17,183 nucleotides of DNA from Cytidiella melzeri (taxonomy: Eukaryota > Basidiomycota > Agaricomycetes > Polyporales > Irpicaceae), in the NCBI GenBank assembly GCA_022592445.1, contig JABYQR010000599.1, positions 1 to 17,183 on the forward strand, read 5' to 3'. Shown one piece after another: positions 1 to 6,362 of this stretch. The position numbers were made by a program, and so were the translations under genes. The notes under the pieces are model-generated. The model was not told the DNA's origin. It did no database searches and worked only from the letters and a program-made list of their open reading frames with translations. Every line of letters begins with the position of its first letter. Position 1 is the first letter of the stretch.

Positions 1-462
1 CACCGCTGTCTCAAGTACCCTACTTCAGCTCTTGCTGCCAGGAAACGCGCCTTTGAGGAACACCGGGGACTAGCGCCATCAATGTCTGCCTCCCCGCAGA
101 CCGCATCGAGCAATACGCAGCCTCAAGTCGCCAGTTATCAGCGGTCCGTAGCACGAAAGTCGGCGGCCATGCCTCCTCCGGGTCAGAGAAGAGAGCGGCG
201 GTTTACGATGCAGGCGCTAGCAGTCGACAGCAATCTCCACATAGCCTGGAATTTTTTAGCTGCAACGTACATTATTCGTATTTTCATTCGCTGTCTGTTA
301 ACGCATAGTACCACTTTATTTCTGCTGGCCACCATGAGTGTCACATGTGTGACCTGTGTGATCTACGTGACTTTGCGTGCCTCGAAGCGCTTACGCGCCT
401 TGTTTCGCACTCTCGTCACCTCTAACAACTGTCTCTGCCCTCGATTTGCATGCGTACGCTGA
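1..462 (+). CDS. Partial 3' part of an unrecognised plus-strand gene
   Basis: The frame is open from the left edge, so the ATG at 82 need not be the start. The stop TGA is at 460-462. The first 75 or so codons look protein-like: basic, rich in Ser, Gln and Pro, with an RKRAFEEHRG stretch followed by a low-complexity Ser/Thr/Gln/Pro segment and RRERR. From about position 250 the translation turns hydrophobic and Cys/Thr-rich in a way that looks like untranslated or intronic DNA read through, so the true end may lie earlier. The retrotransposon inserted immediately after: the stop codon lies inside the CTGAT target duplication (459-463), so the insertion left this frame intact. I do not recognise a family. 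Confidence 0.35.
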   Translation, partial: HRCLKYPTSALAARKRAFEEHRGLAPSMSASPQTASSNTQPQVASYQRSVARKSAAMPPPGQRRERRFTMQALAVDSNLHIAWNFLAATYIIRIFIRCLLTHSTTLFLLATMSVTCVTCVIYVTLRASKRLRALFRTLVTSNNCLCPRFACVR

Positions 463-463
463 T
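459..463. repeat. Left target-site duplication CTGAT
   Basis: CTGAT lies directly before the TG of the left LTR and recurs directly after the CA of the right LTR at 8264-8268. Five bases is the usual stagger for Ty3/Gypsy integrases. The perfect match shows that both LTRs belong to one insertion event and that the flanks have not been rearranged since. Confidence 0.95.
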
Positions 464-570
464 TGACATGGATAGTCCAACAGAGACCGGATTTTTCCAA
501 TATTTTCACAAGTTTACAGCCTTAGGCGCCTATCTAGAGCGCTTATTTTCCGGCTAGGAGTGTTACCGGA

Positions 571-596
571 CCTAACCCTAACCTGGGTCACGTGAC
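571..596. promoter_or_regulatory. U3 motif cluster: telomere-like repeat and CACGTG palindrome
   Basis: CCTAACCCTAACC at 571-583 is about two copies of the fungal telomere unit. GTCACGTGAC at 587-596 is a perfect 10 bp palindrome with the CACGTG E-box bound by bHLH factors. Both recur in the right LTR. Their position in U3, about 370 bp upstream of the TATA box, fits regulatory sites. Binding itself is inference. Confidence 0.4.
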
Positions 597-765
597 ATCC
601 TGCCTTATTTATCAATAGTCCAGACCCAAACCCTAGACTCAGTCTGGAGCGGTTCCAGATCAACCTAGGCTATTGTTCTATTGTTCCTCTTCCATTGATG
701 GGGATTCCCCAGGGATTCCCCCAGGTCTTATTGTTCTATTGTTGTATTGTTCTATTGTTCTACGT

Positions 766-860
766 ACTCAGGTCCTTGACAGTTACTCAGGTCCTTGACA
801 GTTACTCAGGTCCTTGACAGTTACTCAGGTCCTTGACAGTTACTCCGGTCCTTGACAGTT
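766..860 (+). repeat. Five 19 bp tandem repeats in left U3
   Basis: Four units of actcaggtccttgacagtt followed by one variant with actccgg, back to back with no spacers. The right LTR has two plus one. A degenerate partial unit (acccgggttcc) follows at 861. Each unit carries a TGACAG core. The array lies about 95 bp upstream of the TATA box, as an enhancer might, and its copy number differs between LTRs. Confidence 0.95.
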
Positions 861-952
861 ACCCGGGTTCCTTATTGTTCTATTGTTACTCCAGTCCTAT
901 AGTTACTCCAGTCTCTAGTGTGGGAACTGGTGCACAGACCACCCAGACACAG

Positions 953-960
953 TATATATA
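953..960 (+). promoter_or_regulatory. LTR TATA box
   Basis: TATATATA in an otherwise mixed-base context, followed 27-34 bp downstream by the ten bases (987-996) that pair with the primer site. That spacing fits a transcript beginning near 985-987. An identical box lies at 7997-8004 in the right LTR. Confidence 0.75.
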
Positions 961-986
961 GTACCCCTTACCCTCCCTGGTTCTGC

Positions 987-996
987 ATCTTGACCT
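987..996 (+). promoter_or_regulatory. Self-primer segment at predicted mRNA 5' end
   Basis: ATCTTGACCT is the exact reverse complement of AGGTCAAGAT at 1222-1231, just after the LTR. In Tf1 of fission yeast the mRNA 5' end folds back on the primer site and is cleaved to prime reverse transcription. Position relative to the TATA box and to the LTR end fits the same design here. The next base, 997, begins the 21 nt duplication that flanks the predicted R/U5 intron. Confidence 0.7.
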
Positions 997-1017
997 CTTC
1001 GTCATTTGCACTGCCAG

Positions 1018-1078
1018 GTGAGTTACTCAATGTAACCTAGTATAAGCATGCTATTAACTTCGTCATTTGCACTGCCAG
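1018..1078 (+). other. Predicted 61 nt intron in R/U5 leader
   Basis: The donor is CCAG/GTGAGT and the acceptor TGCCAG. A TTAAC at 1054-1058 could serve as branch site. The 21 nt just before the donor (997-1017) are repeated exactly at the end of the intron (1058-1078), so the intron equals one period of a tandem duplication and splicing would restore the unduplicated leader. It contains the only two ATGs between 987 and the first ORF (1030 and 1048). The same structure lies at 8062-8122. Splicing is predicted, not shown. Confidence 0.6.
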
Positions 1079-1221
1079 TATCCGGCCTCTGTGCCTGCTT
1101 GCCTGCTTATCATCGACTCTGACCTCGTTGTCGTCGTTGGAGATCCCTTTCCTCTTCCACCATCAAGCCTTCCACCCTTGTTTAGGGTTTAGCAGCATAA
1201 CAGCAGTCGCTCCGCGACATT

Positions 1222-1231
1222 AGGTCAAGAT
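1222..1231 (+). promoter_or_regulatory. Primer binding site, self-priming type
   Basis: AGGTCAAGAT lies two bases after the terminal CA of the 5' LTR. It does not start TGG, as a site for a tRNA 3' end would, but is fully complementary to 987-996. The two intervening bases TT fit the dinucleotide that integrase trims from the cDNA end. Confidence 0.7.
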
Positions 1232-1322
1232 ACCACACAGCTACCGGCACGACTGCCCTTAGCTTGGATCAAGCCTTCCTGTCCCCCCAGTTTTAAAAAG
1301 TTTATTCCCCCCTACGTTTGAG

Positions 1323-2150
1323 AGTAAGCCATCGCCGTCTGTCTTGACGTGCTTGATCGCTGACTCGTTCACTTTCCGTGGTTGATTCTTAGTGCCGAAA
1401 GAATCCCACTCCCGTTTCACCGCTTGCCCAGATCCTTTGCATAAGGATCTGAATCAAGCGCGTCGAGAAGTCCAGATCCACCGTGCCCTACCTCAGGCCG
1501 TGTTTGATCAACTTGACGCAGAGCACGCACGTGGCAAGAGTCACAAATACACGGAGAAGGAACTTAAGGCTATTGCCTCCTACGTCGGTCGCCGTAAACC
1601 CAAGGGTTCCGCCCTTACCCACAGATTCCCTACAGCAGAGGAGTTTGAAAAACTCCGCGCTGAGTCCAAAGAGTTTGCTGCCCGTACCGCACGCGAACGA
1701 GCCCAGGCTTTAGCAAGTCTCCCAAGGAAGCCTTCGTTAGCAGAACAACTCCCAGCCCGGCCCGCTACCAACCCTAGCGCAGCCCTCATAGCAGCGAAGC
1801 CAACTCTCATTGACTTCCGCAAACACACCGTTGAAGATCTTCGAGGCATCTTTACCCCAAAGCTTACCGCTACGCTCCAACGCTTGTCGATCCTCCCCAC
1901 CATCGACAAATACCAACAGCTTCACAAAGACACAAAGCGTAATTTCGAACAGGAGAAACAGAAGCTAGAGAAGCTTCTAGAGGAACTACCAACCCGAGCC
2001 CCTGTCATCACTCATCGTGAGTGGCAGCTGCTGGATTGGGGATTGAAGGCAATTGGGAAAGTCAGCTTCACGGGTCTAAGGAGGAACTACGAACAGGTGT
2101 TCAAAGCGTTAGACAAAGTTTGGGCAGACGAGTACTTCATCTCGTTCTGA
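1323..2150 (+). CDS. Extra ORF upstream of gag (252 aa), start formed by splicing
   Basis: The frame is open from 1386 to TGA at 2148-2150 but has no internal Met. With the intron at 1324-1392 removed it begins MPKESHSRF. The protein is highly charged (Lys, Arg, Glu), with a YTEKELKAIASYVGRRKPKG segment near residues 55-75, an Ala/Pro-rich middle, and a heptad-like KQKLEKLLEELP coiled-coil stretch near residue 195. I do not recognise a domain; it may be an N-terminal matrix-like part of Gag. The following gag region continues in the same frame after the TGA, so the two could be joined by readthrough, or the TGA may be a mutated TGG. It uses no motif of protease, RT or integrase. Confidence 0.65.
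1324..1392 (+). other. Predicted 69 nt leader intron that builds the start codon
   Basis: Donor GAGA/GTAAGC at 1324, CTGAC branch site at 1360-1364, acceptor TTCTTAG ending at 1392. Splicing joins A1323 to T1393-G1394 and makes ATG followed by CCG AAA GAA TCC, exactly the first codons of the open frame that otherwise has no ATG. The spacing (about 28 nt from branch to acceptor) and length are typical for basidiomycetes. Confidence 0.65.
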
Positions 2151-2162
2151 GTAGAATACAGT

Positions 2163-2591
2163 GTGGCTTCCCAAAGTCCCAATAGTAGCATTTGGTCCAG
2201 AGATCATCTTCCTTGCGAAAACTATCCACACGCCTTCAACAACCATACCGTTAGAGACGAGTGCTACGACCCAGAAGAAGGACACCAAACTTGTGAGGTA
2301 CAACCGTGTCCCAACCGCTACAACAGAGTAGAATGTCCAGGTCGTTACGCAAATCAGTATCGACCCATTCATCACTGGCAGGAAGATCGCATTCTTGAGT
2401 CACTCCCACCCCTGCCTGAACCTGAAGAAGACTTCGATCGAACCTTCACGCAGGAACAATACCAGATGGATTCTACCAATGTCTCCCAGCACGCTTCGAG
2501 GGTAGCAACTCCCGCCCCCACACAAGAGCCGTCCCGCCCCCCACAGCAGAACAGCTTCTGCACGCACTACTCCTGGGTCAGCAACAGCTGA
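2163..2591 (+). CDS. gag: Gag N-terminal part (broken frame)
   Basis: In frame with the preceding ORF, separated from it by one TGA and open for about 140 codons. No ATG lies at 2163 (the codon is GTG); the first in-frame ATG is at 2466 (MDSTNVSQ). The first half has scattered Cys, His and Asn; the second is acidic and proline-rich (LPPLPEPEEDFD), then Thr/Pro/Gln-rich. Around 2537-2550 the Gag-like sequence moves to another frame, one base missing, at a run of six C, after which it reads AEQLLHALLLGQQQL. The end at 2591 is therefore an artefact of the shift. Confidence 0.6.
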   Translation: MASQSPNSSIWSRDHLPCENYPHAFNNHTVRDECYDPEEGHQTCEVQPCPNRYNRVECPGRYANQYRPIHHWQEDRILESLPPLPEPEEDFDRTFTQEQYQMDSTNVSQHASRVATPAPTQEPSRPPQQNSFCTHYSWVSNS

Positions 2592-3196
2592 CACAGGCTA
2601 TCACAGCACTGGTTCAGAACCAGCAACAACCGGTAAACAATAGGTCACGGGAAAGGGTTGTAGAAAAACCCGCCAGCTTCAAGGGCAATGCTAGTAGTGA
2701 CGCGCGTCGCTTTTTAGCTGCTTTCTCAATGTACGCGCAGTTCAACGAGAAGCTGTCCCCGTACAACGCCCAAGGTGGCCAGACCCGGTTAGATCATCTC
2801 TGGATTTCGTCAGCCCTGTCCTTTATGACCGAAGATGCGGCTGTTTGGGCTACTCCCCACATGGATTTGATTGCCAGCCATCAAATGGCATTCAATGGAA
2901 ACTGGGACGATTTCAGGACGGCATTCAAGGCACAATTTGAACCAGTTGACGAAATGGTGGATGCTAAGGCCAAGCTCAGGGAGCTGTGGCAAGGCAAAAA
3001 GACGGTTCCCGAGTACACGGCCAGATTCCGGGAAATCATGGATAGAACAGGTTATTCGACACAGGATCTACGGGACCGTTATTACGAACATCTGAGCACC
3101 ACAATTAAGGATGAACTGGTCCACACTGCACGGCCCATGTCACCCTCGTCGATCTCATCAATGTGGCCACTGACATCACAATCGTCTTCGGGTTAG
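2546..3196 (+). CDS. gag: Gag capsid-like core
   Basis: Continues Gag in a new frame. A Gln-rich helix (LLLGQQQLTQAITALVQ) leads into KPASFKGN...DARRFLAAFSMYAQF, then VWATPHMDLI, a WDDFRTAFKAQFEP motif and AKLRELWQGKKTVPEYTARF, all typical of the Ty3/Gypsy capsid (retrotransposon gag family). The block from about 2675 to 3130 is uninterrupted. Near 3134 the sequence drops one base at CCC and the sense continues in the next frame (TLVDLINVATDI), so the stop at 3194-3196 is secondary. The capsid assembles the cytoplasmic particle in which reverse transcription occurs. Confidence 0.85.
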   Translation, partial: AEQLLHALLLGQQQLTQAITALVQNQQQPVNNRSRERVVEKPASFKGNASSDARRFLAAFSMYAQFNEKLSPYNAQGGQTRLDHLWISSALSFMTEDAAVWATPHMDLIASHQMAFNGNWDDFRTAFKAQFEPVDEMVDAKAKLRELWQGKKTVPEYTARFREIMDRTGYSTQDLRDRYYEHLSTTIKDELVHTARPMSPSSISSMWPLTSQSSSG

Positions 3197-3301
3197 AGCT
3201 CAAGAAAAAGCTCGTGAACAAGGTCGAACAGTTGCCAACGTGTTCAAACCTACCCCGGTCTCCACCTCGTCCCCGGCTCCTTTGTCCAACCATCTCGTGA
3301 C

Positions 3302-3719
3302 TCCAATGCTATGGAGATTGACGCAACAAAAGTTGGACCAAATGGAAAGACACGCGCCGACTTCATGAAAGCCATGAATGGTAGATGTTACGGATGTGGA
3401 TCCAAGGAACATCAGAAAAGGACGGCAAACATGATCGAGAACTGTGCGGACATTGTGGTGGCAACCACCAGACGCAAGTTTGCCAAAGCCGGTTCCTTGG
3501 GTACCCACCGAGGCAACAAAAGGTGGCTGCTAATACCTTGTTTGATCCATCAACTCCGGTCCTTCGTCGTCCTCGTCTGCGAGGCCCTTACCTACCCCGC
3601 CCGCTGCAACTGTTGCCAGCTCTTCGTCTTCAACTCCGTTTGATTACGATGCCATCATGAAACAGATGTCATCACTCACGGACCAAGTCAAGCAGCTGGG
3701 AAATCAAAGGGATTTTTAG
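3302..3719 (+). CDS. gag: Gag nucleocapsid: two zinc knuckles and linker, several frame breaks
   Basis: NAMEIDATKVG leads into RCYGCGSKEH and, after a one-base loss in the A-run near 3416, into ELCGHCGGNHQTQVC. These are Cys/His zinc knuckles that bind the RNA. The second is CX2CX3HX4C, one residue shorter than the usual CX2CX4HX4C. A further one-base loss near 3558 moves the sense to a Ser/Pro/Ala-rich linker and then to FDYDAIMKQMSSLTDQVKQL, a short coiled-coil-like end that meets TAG at 3717-3719, next to a T5 run. That stop may again reflect a missing base, because an adjacent frame continues toward the protease. Confidence 0.75.
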
Positions 3720-3825
3720 AACGGACTCCAGGTGAAACCGCACCCTCGAGTCCCTCTAGAAAGATCTAATAGAAGAAGTGGAGGACAATGATGATTCCCC
3801 ACGGACACAGTTTTTAACGCCCCTG

Positions 3826-4250
3826 TAGTAAATACCCGTCCCGCACAGCAGCCCGATTCGCAATCTGCAGTTTTATTTAACAACATGTATAACTACTTCG
3901 AAACCTTGTCGTCTTGCATAGTACCAGAAATAGACCCGCTTAGCATGCACTTCCGAGTTCCTATCACGCTCAAAGGAGTGTTTAGAGAACAAGGCATCAA
4001 AGCCATGATTGACTCAGGAGCCACCGCTTTATTCCTGAGTCAAGACTTTGTCAATCGGCACGAGTACGTACGGTCCCCTTAGAAAGACAGATCCCACTCC
4101 ATAACATCGATGGGACTCTAAATCAAGGAGGACGTATAACACACAGAGCAGAGCTCGAACTACAAGTTGGGGCTATCAAAGAAAATGCAACCTTTTTGGT
4201 CACGACATCGGACCAGAAGACTGCATCCTAGGTCTACCCTGGCTTCGCAA
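3826..4250 (+). CDS. pol: Retropepsin-type aspartic protease domain (broken)
   Basis: The frame containing the ATG at 3885 reads through HFRVPITLKGVF...KAMIDSGATALFLSQDFV, where DSGA at 4011-4022 carries the catalytic Asp of a retroviral-type protease. It halts at 4080-4082 after a CCCC run. The sense then continues in two successive frames (HNIDGTLNQGG, ITHRAELEL, then CILGLPWLRK, the conserved LGxxWL-type end of Gypsy proteases), reaching the RT frame near 4252. Three one-base losses lie between 4075 and 4255. The enzyme would cleave the Gag-Pol polyprotein inside particles. Confidence 0.8.
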
Positions 4251-6362
4251 AGCAACCCCAAGATCAATTGGGCTACCGGAGAAATGGAACTGGAAGCCGA
4301 AGAAGACTTTGAACCCTTCCAGTCTATCACAGCCAATCGGAAACAGAGACGAGCCTGGCTCAGAGCCGGTATCATTCAGGACACAAAAGAAGAACTTTGG
4401 TCCTGTGCCAGCTTTACGTACTCCACAGACATCGCTGCTAAAGCCCATCAATCCAAAGAACAACGGACGTTCGAACAGATGGTTCCAGAGGAATACCGCA
4501 GACACCAGAAAGTCTTTTCAGAAGAAGCATCACAGCGTCTCCCCGAGCATCAGCCCTGGGATCATACGATTGATCTGACCGAGAACCCAAAGATGTTCAG
4601 ATCCAAGGTCTACCCCATGTCTCCGAATGAACAAGCGGAGCTAGACAAGTTTATTGAGGAAAACCTAGCGAAAGGATATATTGTCCCCTCCAAATCGCCT
4701 ATGGCCTCACCGGTATTCTTCGTCAAGAAGAAGGACGGCAAGCTCCGGCTTGTTCAGGATTATCGACGGTTAAATGACATCACAATCAAAAACCGCTACC
4801 CACTCCCCTTGGTATCAGATATTACCAATCGGCTTCGTCAAGCCAGAATCTTCACCAAGTTTGACGTACGATGGGGTTATCATAACATTCGGATCAAGGA
4901 AAATGACGAATGGAAGGGTGCATTTGTGACAAACCGAGGGCTGTTTGAGCCTAAGGTGATGTTGTTTGGCATGACCAATTCTCCGGCCACGTTTCAAGCA
5001 ATGATGAATTCCATCTTTGCTGATCTCATCGCGGAAGGAAAGGTCTCGGTCTACTTAGATGACATCCTCGTCTTCAGTTCAGACATTGCGGAACACCGGA
5101 AAATTGTTCATGAGGTACTATCCCGACTTGAAGCCAACGACTTGTATCTTCGCCCCGAAAAATGCGAATTTGAACAGTCACAAGTCGAGTACCTAGGGTT
5201 AATCATTGGTAACGGAAAGATCCGTATGGACTCGGGTAAAATAGAAGCTATCACCAATTGGCCGGTACCACAGAACCTCCGTGATGTACGCGGCTTCATT
5301 GGATTTGCCAACTTCTACCGACGTTTCATCAAGGACTTTGCGCGGCATACTCGTCCTCTTCACGATCTCACCAAGAAAGACCAACCTTGGAAGTGGGGAG
5401 AAGCACAGCAGAACGCTTTTCAAATGCTCAAAGATGCGTTCACTCAGGAACCAATTCTAGTCACATGGGAACCCGATCGCCCCACACGTATTGAAGTTGA
5501 TGCGTCTGGCTTTGCAACTGGAGGGGTTCTATTGCAGAAACTAGAGGATGGACAATGGCACCCAGTAGCGTTTCGGTCTCAGTCTATGGCCGAAGCGGAA
5601 CGGAACTACGAGATCTATGATCGAGAAATGCTCGCTATCATCAGAGCTCTCGAAGACTGGCGTCACTATCTGGAAGGATTACCCGCGCCCTTCGAGATTA
5701 TCACAGATCATCAGAATCTGCAGTACTGGCGTACCGCTCAGGACCTGTCTAGACGACAAGCTCGGTGGTCCTTATACCTTAGCCGGTTTGATTTCGTGTT
5801 GACCCACAAACCTGGAAAGACCCTTACTCAAGGTGACCCGCTGTCCAGAGTTAGAACTTTGGAAGTGCTAGATGCATCAGACAACAAAGAACAAGTTGTG
5901 CTGAAACCCGAATACTTCCAAACCATAGCTGCCTCAAGTACTCTAGAAACAGACCCATTGGAAGATCGAATCAGAGACATCAGCCTTCGAGAAGCAGAGG
6001 TGGTTCAGGGATTAGCCAAGCTAAAGAAGGACGGACCCCGGAAGTTGACAGATGGTGGACTAGAGTGGGAAGAAGACAGCGGACTGGTGTACTACAAAGG
6101 AAAGCTGTACATTCCCAAAGATCGAGAAGTCCGAAAGGAGATTGTACGTCGATGTCACGATGCACTACCAGCAGGACATCCTGGTAAACACGCAACCCTG
6201 GAACTAGTAACACGGCACTATTGGTGGCCTCGTATGGCATCATTTGTAGAACAATACGTCCTCGGGTGTGACAAGTGTCAGCGAACCAAATCAGCACAGC
6301 ACCCGGTTGCCCCAATACAGCCATCGAAGTACCAGACGGACCTTGGCAGGTGGTTGGTGTAG
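4167..6362 (+). CDS. pol: Reverse transcriptase - RNase H - integrase zinc domain
   Basis: The longest intact frame of the element. Residues are true Pol from about position 4252; the first 28 codons or so are out of frame with the protease, and no real start is expected. RT: EHQPWDHTIDL, SPVFFVKKKDGKLRLVQDYR, KFDVRWGYHNIR, and the catalytic YLDD at 5052-5063, then YLGLIIGNGKI and RGFIGFANFYRRFIKDFA. RNase H: IEVDASGFATGGVLL (first Asp near 5499), NYEIYDREMLAI and ITDHQNLQYW. Then the integrase HHCC zinc domain: H...H near GHPGKHATLELVTRHYWW and CDKCQRTK. The frame leaves the integrase near 6326, where one G appears to be missing. All visible catalytic residues of RT and RNase H are present. 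Confidence 0.95.
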   Translation: MGLSKKMQPFWSRHRTRRLHPRSTLASQSNPKINWATGEMELEAEEDFEPFQSITANRKQRRAWLRAGIIQDTKEELWSCASFTYSTDIAAKAHQSKEQRTFEQMVPEEYRRHQKVFSEEASQRLPEHQPWDHTIDLTENPKMFRSKVYPMSPNEQAELDKFIEENLAKGYIVPSKSPMASPVFFVKKKDGKLRLVQDYRRLNDITIKNRYPLPLVSDITNRLRQARIFTKFDVRWGYHNIRIKENDEWKGAFVTNRGLFEPKVMLFGMTNSPATFQAMMNSIFADLIAEGKVSVYLDDILVFSSDIAEHRKIVHEVLSRLEANDLYLRPEKCEFEQSQVEYLGLIIGNGKIRMDSGKIEAITNWPVPQNLRDVRGFIGFANFYRRFIKDFARHTRPLHDLTKKDQPWKWGEAQQNAFQMLKDAFTQEPILVTWEPDRPTRIEVDASGFATGGVLLQKLEDGQWHPVAFRSQSMAEAERNYEIYDREMLAIIRALEDWRHYLEGLPAPFEIITDHQNLQYWRTAQDLSRRQARWSLYLSRFDFVLTHKPGKTLTQGDPLSRVRTLEVLDASDNKEQVVLKPEYFQTIAASSTLETDPLEDRIRDISLREAEVVQGLAKLKKDGPRKLTDGGLEWEEDSGLVYYKGKLYIPKDREVRKEIVRRCHDALPAGHPGKHATLELVTRHYWWPRMASFVEQYVLGCDKCQRTKSAQHPVAPIQPSKYQTDLGRWLV

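Larger units (their letters stand above)
464..1219 (+). repeat. 5' LTR (756 bp)
   Basis: Starts TGACATGG and ends CGCGACA. It matches the right LTR at every base I compared, except that it has five copies of a 19 bp tandem unit instead of three (38 bp longer). U3 carries a 10 bp CACGTG palindrome, a telomere-like CCTAACCCTAACC, eight ATTGTT motifs and the tandem repeats. A TATA box lies at 953-960 and the predicted transcript start is near 987, so U3 is about 520 bp. The rest is R/U5 and includes a predicted 61 nt intron. Confidence 0.96.

Noticed and set aside
571..583. Interstitial telomere or chromosome fusion point
   Set aside because: Only about two units, present identically in both LTRs, so it is part of the element.
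766..860. CRISPR-like short repeats
   Set aside because: The 19 bp units are back to back with no spacers and lie inside a eukaryotic LTR; they are simple tandem repeats.
1220..1240. tRNA-type primer binding site
   Set aside because: No TGG start and no stretch that I can match to a tRNA 3' end; the self-complement to 987-996 fits better.
1392..1394. GTG as a bacterial-style start for the first ORF
   Set aside because: The window is fungal; a splice junction creating ATG at this codon explains the frame better.
2018..2161. Alternative intron from GTGAGT at 2018 to AG at 2161 joining the extra ORF to gag
   Set aside because: The donor lies inside well-formed coding sequence (HREWQLLDWG) and the join offers no clear gain in reading frame.
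4167..4169. Start codon for pol at 4167
   Set aside because: The codon is TTG and the first 28 or so residues are out of frame with the protease; pol is expected to be part of a Gag-Pol polyprotein.
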